Shown: positions 39,353-47,872 of the stretch, piece by piece
Position numbering within the stretch: position 1 is the stretch's first letter
How the letters are laid out: each line of letters opens with the position of its first letter
Notes under the pieces: model-generated
Database searches by the model: none
Told to the model about the DNA's origin: nothing
What the model saw: the letters and a program-made list of their open reading frames with translations, nothing else
From: Pseudomonadota bacterium
GTDB lineage: Bacteria; Pseudomonadota; Alphaproteobacteria; Rhizobiales; Xanthobacteraceae
Assembly (NCBI GenBank): GCA_023423415.1
Contig: JAFAFP010000078.1
Span: 1 to 53,761, forward strand
Length of the DNA: 53,761 nt
Direction of reading: 5' to 3'
Made by a program: the position numbers and the translations under genes

Positions 39353-40327
39353 ATGCTGACGGCCGTCGACAAGCTTGAAATTCACATCGTGGTGGACAAC
39401 ACCACTGACAGCCTGTCGAGTGTGCCGGGCCATGTCGAAACCGAGTTCTCCTATCTCAAGCGCAAGGGAATGCGCGTGTTGTCCGGACGGTGCCTGTGCT
39501 GCGCCAACCACGGACTGTCATGCCTGATCACCGCGCAGCGTGGTTCGCAGACGCATACCGTGTTGTTCGACACGGGACCTGAAGCGGCTACGTTCGATCG
39601 CAATGCCGACCGGCTTGGCTTTGATCTCACGGTGGTCGAATCGATCGTGCTGTCGCACGGCCACTGGGATCATGCTGGCGGAATGCTGCGCGCGCTCGAG
39701 CTGATACGCGGAGGCGATCGCCAGCGCACGATTCCGTTCTACGCTCATCCGAACATGTTTCGCTCGCGCGCCCGGCAGTTGCCGAACGGCGAGATGATGC
39801 CGATGGAGGATGTCCCGAGCATCGTCGCACTGACCGAATACGGCGCCGACGTGATTTCGACCACGCAGCCGCAGGTCTTTCTGGACGACATGTTCTATGT
39901 GAGCGGCGAAATCCCGCGCGTCACGCCGTTCGAGACGGGATTGCCGTTTCACTATCAGCGCTCTCTCGACGGACAGAGCTGGGAAGAGGACCCATGGATC
40001 GTTGACGAGCGATGGGTTGGCATCAATGTCGCAGGCAAGGGCCTCGTCGTTCTGACGGCCTGCTCGCATGCGGGTGTCATCAACGTTCTGCAGGATGCGC
40101 GCTCGAAATTTCCCGATGTCCCGCTGCATACGGTCATGGGTGGCCTCCACCTGTCGGGTCCGACAGAAAAGCTGATCCCTGATACGGTGGAAGCGCTGAA
40201 GCCGTTCGGGCTGAAGACCATTGCGGCGGGTCATTGCACCGGCTGGCGCGCGATGACGGCACTGACCAATGCCTTTGGCGACCAGGTTCTGACGCCGCTT
40301 GCAGTCGGCAAGCGGCTGACATTCTGA
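39353..40327 (+). CDS. Metallo-beta-lactamase-fold hydrolase (COG1237-like)
   Basis: A 324-residue protein. The zinc motif SHGHWDHAGG gives His102, His104, Asp106 and His107. An unusual Cys cluster GRCLCCANHGLSC precedes it at about 46-57, and TACSHAGVINVL and GGLHLSG follow; AAGHCTGWRA closes the domain. The pattern resembles the COG1237 group, which includes a methanopterin-pathway enzyme, but the substrate here is unknown. ATG 39353 has GGTGGA upstream; TTG 39341 is an alternative. It lies between hemE and hemJ, where many relatives have nothing or hemH, so a heme link is possible but unproven. Confidence 0.82.
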   Translation: MLTAVDKLEIHIVVDNTTDSLSSVPGHVETEFSYLKRKGMRVLSGRCLCCANHGLSCLITAQRGSQTHTVLFDTGPEAATFDRNADRLGFDLTVVESIVLSHGHWDHAGGMLRALELIRGGDRQRTIPFYAHPNMFRSRARQLPNGEMMPMEDVPSIVALTEYGADVISTTQPQVFLDDMFYVSGEIPRVTPFETGLPFHYQRSLDGQSWEEDPWIVDERWVGINVAGKGLVVLTACSHAGVINVLQDARSKFPDVPLHTVMGGLHLSGPTEKLIPDTVEALKPFGLKTIAAGHCTGWRAMTALTNAFGDQVLTPLAVGKRLTF

Positions 40328-40374
40328 GGGGCGGCGCGGCATCCGCCCGTCCGGACCGGATTTAAGAGATCGTG

Positions 40375-40797
40375 ATGTACGACTGGATCAAAGCCTTCCA
40401 CATCATCTCGGTCATCTCGTGGATGGCGGGGATGCTCTATCTGCCGCGCCTGTTCGTCTATCACTGCGAGGCCGAGGTCGGATCGAAACAGTCCGAGACC
40501 TTCAAGGTCATGGAACGACGGCTGCTCAAGGCGATCATCAATCCGGCGATGATCGCGACCTGGGTGTTCGGCCTGTGGCTGGTCTGGCTGGGTGGCTGGG
40601 AGAAGGCCGGCTGGATGCACGCAAAATTTGCGCTCGTCATTGTGCTGTCCGGGATGCACGGCTGGCTGGTGCGGCTATGGCGCGCCTTTGCCGAGGATAA
40701 AAACCAGCACAGCCAGAAATTCTATCGTATTATCAATGAAGTACCGGCCGTTCTGATGATCGGCATCGTGCTCCTGGTGGTGCTCAAGCCGTTCTGA
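40375..40797 (+). CDS. hemJ: Protoporphyrinogen IX oxidase HemJ
   Basis: A 140-residue inner-membrane protein with four membrane segments. WIKAFHIISVISWMAGMLYLPRLFVYH at the N-terminus, with the conserved His, is the HemJ signature, and MHAKFALVIVLSGMHG carries the conserved Lys. HemJ converts protoporphyrinogen IX to protoporphyrin IX in most alphaproteobacteria that lack HemG. The codon before the ATG is GTG (40372), an alternative start. Its place between hemE and rho is conserved in Rhizobiales. Confidence 0.92.
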   Translation: MYDWIKAFHIISVISWMAGMLYLPRLFVYHCEAEVGSKQSETFKVMERRLLKAIINPAMIATWVFGLWLVWLGGWEKAGWMHAKFALVIVLSGMHGWLVRLWRAFAEDKNQHSQKFYRIINEVPAVLMIGIVLLVVLKPF

Positions 40798-41075
40798 TTC
40801 ACCGATATTCACCGCCTGAAAGCGGTCCCACTTGCGGAATCGAAGTCTTCCCCGTATCTTCTTTCATCCCCCCGAACGCAGGCGGATGTCAGTCAGCGCC
40901 ATCCGTGTATCCGGAAGACGCAAACATCGGCCGGGACATAGCCCTTCAGCCAGAGCCCTTTTCCGGCAAAAAAGCTTTCTCGGCCAAGACCTGCGAATTT
41001 CCTCACTGAACCGCCGCCGCTGTTTCAAATTTTTTGTCTGGCGCCGGTGGACCCTCATTCTAAGGACCATCCCCT

Positions 41076-42341
41076 ATGCGGGAAGTGAAGCTTCAAGATC
41101 TCAAGACCAAAACCCCGGTCGAACTGCTCTCCTTTGCCGAAGAACAGGAAATCGAAAACGCCAGCACCATGCGCAAGCAGGAGCTGATGTTCGCGATCCT
41201 CAAGCAGCTTGCCAGCCGTGAAGTCGACATTGTCGGCGAAGGCGTGGTCGAGGTGCTGTCCGACGGTTTCGGGTTCCTTCGTTCGCCGGAAGCGAACTAT
41301 CTGCCTGGTCCGGACGACATCTATGTCTCCCCCTCGCAGATTCGCCGCTTCGGCCTGCGCACCGGCGACACGGTGGAAGGCCATATCCGTTCGCCGAAGG
41401 AAGGCGAGCGTTATTTCGCCCTGCTCAAGGTCTCGACCATCAACTTCGAAGACCCTGACAAGGCCCGTCACAAGATCAACTTCGATAACCTGACGCCGCT
41501 CTATCCGAATGAGCGGCTGAAGATGGAACACGAGGATCCGACCAAGAAGGATCTGTCGGCCCGCGTCATCGATATCGTTGCGCCGATCGGTAAAGGCCAG
41601 CGTGCGCTCGTCGTCGCACCGCCGCGCACCGGTAAAACGGTTCTGCTGCAGAATATCGCGCACGCGATCACCGCCAATCACCCCGAATGCTATCTGATCG
41701 TGCTTCTGATCGACGAACGTCCGGAAGAAGTGACCGACATGCAGCGTTCGGTGAAGGGCGAGGTCGTATCCTCGACCTTCGATGAACCGGCATCGCGTCA
41801 CGTTCAGGTCGCCGAGATGGTGATCGAGAAGGCCAAGCGTCTGGTCGAACACGGCCGCGACGTCGTGATCCTGCTCGATTCGATCACCCGCCTCGGCCGC
41901 GCCTACAACACGGTGGTTCCGTCATCCGGCAAGGTGCTGACCGGCGGTGTCGATGCCAATGCGTTGCAGCGTCCGAAGCGCTTCTTCGGCGCCGCGCGTA
42001 ACATCGAGGAAGGTGGCTCGCTAACGATCATCGCCACTGCGCTGATCGACACCGGTTCGCGCATGGACGAAGTGATCTTCGAAGAGTTCAAGGGCACCGG
42101 CAACTCCGAACTCATCCTCGACCGCAAGGTCGCTGACAAGCGCACCTTCCCGGCGATGGACATCACTCGATCCGGCACCCGCAAGGAAGAGCTGCTGGTC
42201 GAGCCGCAGACGCTCAAGAAGATGTACGTGCTCCGCCGTATCCTCAACCCGATGGGCACGATGGATGCGATGGACTTCCTGCTCGACAAACTGCGCAACA
42301 CGAAGAGCAACGGCGAGTTCTTCGAGTCGATGAATACCTGA
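41076..42341 (+). CDS. rho: Transcription termination factor Rho
   Basis: A 421-residue hexameric RNA helicase that ends transcription. The N-terminal RNA-binding domain has GFGFLR (64-69). The RecA-like motor has Walker A APPRTGKT (181-188), Walker B VVILLDSI (263-270) and the RNA-contact loops. AAGGA lies about nine bases before the ATG. The 278-base leader after hemJ has no convincing gene but could hold the autoregulatory region typical for rho. A strong intrinsic terminator follows. Confidence 0.98.
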   Translation: MREVKLQDLKTKTPVELLSFAEEQEIENASTMRKQELMFAILKQLASREVDIVGEGVVEVLSDGFGFLRSPEANYLPGPDDIYVSPSQIRRFGLRTGDTVEGHIRSPKEGERYFALLKVSTINFEDPDKARHKINFDNLTPLYPNERLKMEHEDPTKKDLSARVIDIVAPIGKGQRALVVAPPRTGKTVLLQNIAHAITANHPECYLIVLLIDERPEEVTDMQRSVKGEVVSSTFDEPASRHVQVAEMVIEKAKRLVEHGRDVVILLDSITRLGRAYNTVVPSSGKVLTGGVDANALQRPKRFFGAARNIEEGGSLTIIATALIDTGSRMDEVIFEEFKGTGNSELILDRKVADKRTFPAMDITRSGTRKEELLVEPQTLKKMYVLRRILNPMGTMDAMDFLLDKLRNTKSNGEFFESMNT

Positions 42342-42365
42342 TCGAGCAGATCGAATTCAAAAACG

Positions 42366-42397
42366 AAAAGCCGGGCTTCAGGGCCCGGCTTTTTTTT
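42366..42397 (+). terminator. Intrinsic terminator after rho
   Basis: AAAAGCCGGGC (42366-42376) pairs with GCCCGGCTTTT (42383-42393), with a six-base loop, and eight T residues follow the GC stem (42390-42397). This is a textbook Rho-independent terminator. Confidence 0.93.
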
Positions 42398-42443
42398 ATG
42401 AGTGATATTGTTGTTGCTGGATTTTACGCCGCCCCAGCCGCTC

Positions 42444-42507
42444 GTCCCCGCGAATGCGGGGACCCAGAGCAATCATTCTGGATTCCCGCCTTCGCGGGAA
42501 TGAGCGG
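42444..42507. repeat. Dispersed double-hairpin repeat, copy 2
   Basis: GTCCCCGC-gaat-GCGGGGAC (42444-42463), CCAGAG, CTGG, then ATTCCCGC-cttc-GCGGGAAT (42482-42501) and GAGCGG. It is nearly identical to copy 1 at 34918-34980, with the loop base and the middle differing. It marks the left edge of the accessory block between rho and mnmE. Confidence 0.9.
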
Positions 42508-42542
42508 AGAGAGTGAAGTCTCAATCCGAGTGCATTGGGACT

Positions 42543-43886
42543 TTAGACGACACTCAACTTCGGTTGCTGCGACTGTGACACATCCGCAAACCGCTCCTCC
42601 ATCGCGCGGCGCGTCTTGATCGTGTCGTCGCCAGCATCGATTTCGACATCGGCCCAGGTCAGCACGTCTCCATGCGCAATATTGCGGGTGAGCTTCACCT
42701 TATGCGCAAGGCCGATCGGCAATGCACCGACGGCAAGGCTTTGCGTGGCCGGCATCAGCCGGCCCCACACAGTGTAGCCACCCTCCCCGTCGAGCATCTC
42801 GCCGGCGCGCAGATCGCGTTTGGCCACCGCGACCGCATCGCCACGGAAGCCGAGCGGCTGGCCGGTCGCTTCGCCGCGCAACGCCGCCGACAGCACCGAG
42901 ATATTCAGCTCGAGACCGATCAGATGATACGGCTTGTACATCGCCGCATAACGCCCCGATGCATCGGTCTTCAATCCGTATTGGCGGAAACACGCCGCTG
43001 CATAATCGTTCGGCGCTTCCATCACGACATACACACCCCAGCGCAGATCGCGGAACACCGGACGGCCGTCGCGTTCCACCGACGACACCACTTCCACCAT
43101 GCCCGGCTTATCGAGCACGCCGCCAGCACTGCGCGGCCGCAACACGTGCGGAAGATCGTCGACCCCACACGGCGGAAACAGCAATCCGTGTTCGGGTACA
43201 TCGAGTCCGGTCGCATTGGCGATCGCTGCCATCTCGATCGCCGATTTGGTGCCGTCGAGAAACGAATTGAACATCTGCGGATTCATGCCGGCCGCCCGCG
43301 CTTCCTGCGGCGTGAGACCGTAATGTCCCCACACGTCGTCGGGCGTCACATCGTGATAGGCCGGCAGATATTTCGTGCCCTTGCCAGCGGCAATGATGCG
43401 AAAGCCGGTGGCGCGGGCCCAGTCCACCATCTCTGCTGTCAGTGCGGGCTGATCGCCGTAAGCCAGCGAATAGACGATACCTGCTTTGCGCGCTTCCTCG
43501 GCCAGCAACGGACCGGCCAGCACATCCGCCTCGACATTGACCATCACGATATGGCGGCCCGCAGCGATCGCAGCGCGGGCATGACGAATGCCGACGGCGG
43601 GATTTCCGGTTGCTTCGATCACCACGTCCGCGTTCGTTTGCGCGATCGCCGCCATGCCGTCGTCGGTGAATGAGGTCGCGGCAATCCGCGCATCGTCCCA
43701 GCCGACAACGCGGCAGGCTTCACGTGCGCGATCCGGCGACAGATCGACGATGGCGGCGACCTCGAGCCCCGGCGTGTGCGGCACCTGTGCGAGAAACATC
43801 GAGCCGAACTTGCCGGCGCCGATCAGGACCACGCGGACAGGACGTCCATCCGCGTGGCGTGACTTCAACATCTGATGCAGGTTCAT
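42543..43886 (-). CDS. NAD(P)-binding oxidoreductase with C-terminal SAF domain (COG4091 type)
   Basis: A 447-residue protein. An N-terminal Rossmann domain (VLIGAGKFGSMF, 20-31) resembles homoserine dehydrogenase, with VIEATGNPAVG and IVMVNVEADVLAG. A middle catalytic domain follows. The C-terminus (about 349-435) is a SAF domain, related to antifreeze and FlgA-like folds, with VKLTRNIAHGDVLTWADVEID. No member of this predicted homoserine-dehydrogenase-like group is known to me with a settled reaction in this context. It lies six bases after the dioxygenase gene, so the two form one unit under the GntR regulator. A sugar-acid or amino-acid-derived substrate is plausible. Codon use is like the neighbours. 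Confidence 0.8.
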   Translation of the reverse strand: MNLHQMLKSRHADGRPVRVVLIGAGKFGSMFLAQVPHTPGLEVAAIVDLSPDRAREACRVVGWDDARIAATSFTDDGMAAIAQTNADVVIEATGNPAVGIRHARAAIAAGRHIVMVNVEADVLAGPLLAEEARKAGIVYSLAYGDQPALTAEMVDWARATGFRIIAAGKGTKYLPAYHDVTPDDVWGHYGLTPQEARAAGMNPQMFNSFLDGTKSAIEMAAIANATGLDVPEHGLLFPPCGVDDLPHVLRPRSAGGVLDKPGMVEVVSSVERDGRPVFRDLRWGVYVVMEAPNDYAAACFRQYGLKTDASGRYAAMYKPYHLIGLELNISVLSAALRGEATGQPLGFRGDAVAVAKRDLRAGEMLDGEGGYTVWGRLMPATQSLAVGALPIGLAHKVKLTRNIAHGDVLTWADVEIDAGDDTIKTRRAMEERFADVSQSQQPKLSVV

Positions 43887-43892
43887 TGTCGT

Positions 43893-44693
43893 CTATTCAG
43901 CTGCTTCACGATGAGCACGAGCAAGACGGATGAGCGCGTCGTCATCGACGGTGTCGATCGGTGCGAAGTCCTGATGCGCGATGAATTCCGCACGCGTTGG
44001 TTTGCGGATGTAATTGGAAACGGCATTCAGCGTCAGATACACGATCTTGCGCGGATATGGCGTGATGTTGCCGGCTGAGCCGTGAACAAGATTGCCGTGG
44101 AACATGAGCATGCTGCCGGGCTTGCCGGTCGGCGCGACGATGCCTCCCTCTTTGACAAGACGGGACACAGTCTCCTCGTCGAGTGTCCATAAGGGATAAG
44201 ACGTTGTCTCGAGATCATGCGATGCCTTGAGGTCGCCGGCGTTGTGGCTGCGTGGCACCAGCATCAACGGACCGTTGATCGGCATGACTTCGTCGAGGAA
44301 TATCGAAATGTTCATTGCGCGCGGCTCCGGCATGCCGTCGTCGCGTTTCCAGGTGCCGTAATCCTGATGCCATTGCCAGACTTCGCCGGTAAAGGCGGAT
44401 TTGGCGTTGATCTTGTATTGATGCAGATAGACTCGTTCGCCGAATACCTGCTCGACGGGTTTGATCATGCGCGGATGCGCGCCCAGCAGTCGAAATGCTT
44501 CGTTGTATTTGTGAGCGGCGAATGCCGTGCGCGGTGCGCCGCTTTTCTCGCGCCACACTTCCTCGCGATGCTGATCGTAGATCGCGATCGCCTCGCGGCG
44601 AAGCAGATCGATCTCTTCCTCGTTGAAGAGTTCCGGCAGCAGCAACCAGCCTTCGGTATGGAATTGATCGAGCTGTTCCTTGGTCAGTGGCAT
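43893..44693 (-). CDS. PhyH-superfamily Fe(II)/2-oxoglutarate dioxygenase, ectoine-hydroxylase-like
   Basis: A 266-residue protein. WHQDYGTWKRDDGMPEPRAMN and GPLMLVPRSHN closely resemble ectoine hydroxylase EctD, as does HGSAGNITPYPRKIVYLTLN. The iron ligands would be His109, Asp111 and His204, and Arg215 binds 2-oxoglutarate; all are present. No ectoine synthesis genes are in the window, so it more likely hydroxylates another small amino-acid-like compound. EctD-like enzymes include proline hydroxylases. GGAGG stands before the ATG. It is the first structural gene behind the GntR regulator and is followed at six bases by the SAF oxidoreductase. Confidence 0.88.
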   Translation of the reverse strand: MPLTKEQLDQFHTEGWLLLPELFNEEEIDLLRREAIAIYDQHREEVWREKSGAPRTAFAAHKYNEAFRLLGAHPRMIKPVEQVFGERVYLHQYKINAKSAFTGEVWQWHQDYGTWKRDDGMPEPRAMNISIFLDEVMPINGPLMLVPRSHNAGDLKASHDLETTSYPLWTLDEETVSRLVKEGGIVAPTGKPGSMLMFHGNLVHGSAGNITPYPRKIVYLTLNAVSNYIRKPTRAEFIAHQDFAPIDTVDDDALIRLARAHREAAE

Positions 44694-44734
44694 CGCTTCC
44701 TCCAGTTTTTATGGTGTTGCCGTCGTTCCGATTG

Positions 44735-45409
44735 TCAGGCGACTTTCTGCAGCGACTTCAGTCGGTCCTCCGTGGTTCGGCCGGCGGTGAGTGCGTGGGC
44801 CTGCGCCGCTGCGTCGGCGCCCGCCGCATCGCCGGCAAAAACGCGGTCGGCGATGGTCCTGTGTTCAGCCCATGCGCGCGTGCGGTAATCGGCATTCGTC
44901 AGCACCGCGGCCATCGACCGGCGCATGTGCGGCCATTGCGGACCGGCCATCTCCTCGATCGCCGGATTGCCGGACAGGCGATACAGCGCGCGATGAAAGT
45001 CGGCATCGAGCGCGATCAGATCGGCGAGCGGCGTCTTTGCATTGATGCTGTCGCCGGCGGCGAGGGCGGCTTCGAGCGTTGATCGTCCGTCCGCATCGCT
45101 GCCGACGCGATCAGCCGACAACCGCGCGGCAAGACCGTCGAGCGCGCTGCGCACTTCATAAAGCTGCCGGATCCGCGCCGGATCGAGCGGCGTGACCTGA
45201 AATCCCTTGCGCCCGCTTTCAACGACAAGACCCTGCCGGTGCAGCAGATGCAGGGCATGGCTCACCGGCTGGCGCGACACCCCGAGCTGTTCGGCCAGTT
45301 CGTGCTGGCGGATGCGGTGCCCCGGCGCCAGCGAGTGGTCGACGATCGACTCCAGGATGCGGTCGTAGACCTGCTGGATCAGATTGGGTGCGACATTCAG
45401 CGGAATCAT
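44735..45409 (-). CDS. GntR-family transcriptional regulator (FCD type)
   Basis: A 224-residue regulator. Residues 8-75 form a winged helix with ELAEQLGVSRQPVSHALHLL. The C-terminal half is an FCD helical domain that normally binds a small acidic effector, often with a metal. The dioxygenase gene starts 41 bases after its stop on the same strand, so it probably controls that unit. A perfect 23-bp palindrome begins 14 bases before its ATG, suggesting autoregulation. FCD regulators usually repress catabolic operons until the substrate appears. Confidence 0.92.
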   Translation of the reverse strand: MIPLNVAPNLIQQVYDRILESIVDHSLAPGHRIRQHELAEQLGVSRQPVSHALHLLHRQGLVVESGRKGFQVTPLDPARIRQLYEVRSALDGLAARLSADRVGSDADGRSTLEAALAAGDSINAKTPLADLIALDADFHRALYRLSGNPAIEEMAGPQWPHMRRSMAAVLTNADYRTRAWAEHRTIADRVFAGDAAGADAAAQAHALTAGRTTEDRLKSLQKVA

Positions 45410-45422
45410 GGCTCAGTGCCAG

Positions 45423-45445
45423 TTTTGGAATTCCGAATTCCAAAA
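45423..45445. promoter_or_regulatory. Perfect 23-bp palindrome, likely GntR operator
   Basis: TTTTGGAATTC (45423-45433), one central base, then GAATTCCAAAA (45435-45445). Both 11-base arms match without error. It lies 13 bases before the GntR start codon at 45409, inside the presumed promoter or leader. The TTGG...CCAA form resembles operators of FCD regulators. Confidence 0.75.
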
Positions 45446-45623
45446 AGGCTATCTGCCGAGAATGAAGCTGTCAAATGGTGCCCAGAGGTATTTTTTTTGG
45501 GCTCGCGACGAAATCCGTGAGCCCGGAATCCAGGGCGGCGATCACAGTGTATGAATCACGATTCAATCGATCTCGCTAAACCCGAGATCGGGCAGCGTCC
45601 CCGGAATGACCGAGAGGGGTGAG

Positions 45624-47681
45624 CTACTGACCGCGCGCCGCGTTATAGGCCGCTGCGACCTGCGCCGCGTCGGTGACCGGCAGCGAGCAGGTTTCGCCGA
45701 CGCAGATGAACGCCGAAGGTCCCGACACCGCCTTGATCTTCTCCTGCGCCGGGTGCGAGGCGGGCAGGGCGTCCGGGGATGGTGCGCGCACCACAGCGCG
45801 ATTGAGATGCGGGAGGGATAGCGCCGCTTCGACAAGCTTGCCGGCATTCTCGCCCTCACCGGTCACCACGATCTCGGCAAGGTTCAGCCGCATGTCGATC
45901 GCGTTCAGCAAGGCGACATGCATGAAAAGGTTGTTGCCGCCGATCGCCAGCACGCCGTCGATCAGCTTGTCGGCCTTCTCGCGGAAGGCGTGGTCGCCCG
46001 TGAACGCCGCGAGCCGGATCAGGTTCTGCGCCGCGATCGCGTTGGGGTTCGGGGTTGCGTCGTCCGCCGTCGAGGCGGGGCGGATCACCAGGCCTTCGGC
46101 GTCGTCGGCGGTCAGATAATAGGTCCCGGTTTCGCCATTGAAGTAATGCCGGTCGAGCGCCGCCTGCCAGGCGAGCGCCTGATCGAGATAGGCGCGGTTG
46201 CCGGTGGCCTCATGCAGCGACAGCGCGGCCCGGATCATCATGGTGAAATCGGAGGCGAGGCCCGGATACAGCAGCCGCCCCTCGCGCCAGGAATGGCCCA
46301 GCCGGTCGCCGCGGGTCATGTTGCGCTGCACAAACTGGAAGGCGCGCATCGCCATAGTGATCCATTCCGGCCGGTTCATCGCCAGCGCGGCGTTTACCAG
46401 CGCGGCGATCATTAGGCCGTTCCAGTCCGCTAGAACCTTATCGTCGAGGCCAGGGTGCACACGATTTTCGCGTATTTTGTGCAGTGCAGCACGATTTTCC
46501 GCGAGGATATTCTCCTCTTTTTCGGTTTTTGTGCGGTCTATGCTGCGCGGTAAGTCTTTGAGACGATTGAGGATGTTGTATCCTTCGAAGTTGCCTTCGG
46601 GGGTCACATCATATTGCTGCGCAAAAAAGGGCGCAGCATCACCCAGTGCCTGTTCGATTTCAGCCAGGGACCAGACGTAAAACTTGCCTTCCTCGCCCTC
46701 CGAATCGGCATCCAGCGATGAGTAGAAAGCTCCATCGGCGCTGGTCATCTCCCGGTCCAGCCAGCCGACCGTCTCCTCAGCCCTTTGTAAATACAGCGGA
46801 TTTTCGGTGCGATGCCAGACCAGCGCCAGCATGTCGAGCAACTGGGCGTTGTCGTAGAGCATCTTTTCGAAGTGCGGCACCAGCCACTTGTCGTCCACCG
46901 AATAGCGGGAATAGCCGCCGCCGAGGTGGTCATAGATGCCACCTTCGCTGATCCGGTTCAGCGTCAGGTCGACGATGTTGAAGAACCGCGCTTCGCCATT
47001 GCGAAGGCCGCCTCGGAACAGGTTCTCGAACATGCTGCACTGCGGAAATTTCGGTGAGCCGCGTAGCCCACCGTTGACCGGGTCCATCGCGCTGCCAAGC
47101 TGCAGGGCGACCTGGTCCAGTTCCTGACGCCCGACCGTCACGCGCTGGGGGTTGCGGGCGACATCGGACAACCGCGCCATCAGCGCGTTGCGGTTCTGCT
47201 CGATCTTGCCGGGCTCCTCGCGGAACAGCCGCGAGACCTCGCGCATCACATCGACAAAAGCCGGCCGGCCGTAACGCGAGTCCTTCGGAAAATATGTTCC
47301 GCCCCAGAACGGCTCGCCGGCCGGCGTCAGGAACATCGTCAGCGGCCAGCCGCCCTGTTCGCCGAGATGGTGCAGCGCCTGCATGTAGATCTGGTCGATG
47401 TCCGGCCGCTCCTCGCGATCGACTTTGATGTTGACGAACAGCTCGTTCATCACCTTCGCGGTGGCTTCATCCTCGAAGCTTTCATGCGCCATGACATGGC
47501 ACCAATGACAGGCCGCATAGCCGACCGACAGCAGGATCGGTTTGTTGTTTGCTTTGGCTTGCGCCAGCGCGTCCGGTCCCCACGGCCACCAATCGACGGG
47601 ATTATGTTTGTGCTGCAGCAGATAGGGCGAGGTTTCGCGAGCCAGCCGGTTCTCATGCATCGTCGAAGAATTGTGGGTCAT
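45624..47681 (-). CDS. YyaL-type thioredoxin-domain protein (DUF255/SSP411 family)
   Basis: A 685-residue protein. The N-terminal thioredoxin-like domain shows NPVDWWPWG, SVGYAACHWCHVM with Cys58 and Cys61, and VKVDREERPDID. A six-hairpin glycosidase-like domain follows (GGIYDHLGGGYSRYSVD, WLVPHFEKMLYDNAQLL, DADSEGEEGKFYVW). The ending VCVGETCSLP-like motif (FICVGETCSLPV) is typical. The family spans bacteria to human SPATA20, with unclear function. ATG 47681 matches the family N-terminus; a start at 47828 would add 49 unlike residues. It diverges from the TauE-like gene. Confidence 0.9.
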   Translation of the reverse strand: MTHNSSTMHENRLARETSPYLLQHKHNPVDWWPWGPDALAQAKANNKPILLSVGYAACHWCHVMAHESFEDEATAKVMNELFVNIKVDREERPDIDQIYMQALHHLGEQGGWPLTMFLTPAGEPFWGGTYFPKDSRYGRPAFVDVMREVSRLFREEPGKIEQNRNALMARLSDVARNPQRVTVGRQELDQVALQLGSAMDPVNGGLRGSPKFPQCSMFENLFRGGLRNGEARFFNIVDLTLNRISEGGIYDHLGGGYSRYSVDDKWLVPHFEKMLYDNAQLLDMLALVWHRTENPLYLQRAEETVGWLDREMTSADGAFYSSLDADSEGEEGKFYVWSLAEIEQALGDAAPFFAQQYDVTPEGNFEGYNILNRLKDLPRSIDRTKTEKEENILAENRAALHKIRENRVHPGLDDKVLADWNGLMIAALVNAALAMNRPEWITMAMRAFQFVQRNMTRGDRLGHSWREGRLLYPGLASDFTMMIRAALSLHEATGNRAYLDQALAWQAALDRHYFNGETGTYYLTADDAEGLVIRPASTADDATPNPNAIAAQNLIRLAAFTGDHAFREKADKLIDGVLAIGGNNLFMHVALLNAIDMRLNLAEIVVTGEGENAGKLVEAALSLPHLNRAVVRAPSPDALPASHPAQEKIKAVSGPSAFICVGETCSLPVTDAAQVAAAYNAARGQ

Positions 47682-47872
47682 CGGATTCCGTTCGGCTGAG
47701 GGGACAGGGCGTGGCGCGGAGGGCCGGATCATCAAGCCCGGACATAAAGATTCAGGAACGATAACGCGCCAGGCAACGGAATGGCAGCATTGAGCCATTC
47801 GGAAGTGCCGAAGGCTGCCTTCGTTCAATACAGATTGCGGTTGGCATCGACTTGCTTCATCTGGCCTGCCGC

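Noticed and set aside
40832..41221. Plus-strand frame in the rho leader running into rho in another frame
   Set aside because: No ribosome site, Arg-rich product, and overlap with the start of rho; no evidence for a leader gene.
43717..43732. Further CACGTG-containing parS-like sequence
   Set aside because: Only about 10 of 16 bases agree with parS and the right half is unrelated, so it is a chance CACGTG.
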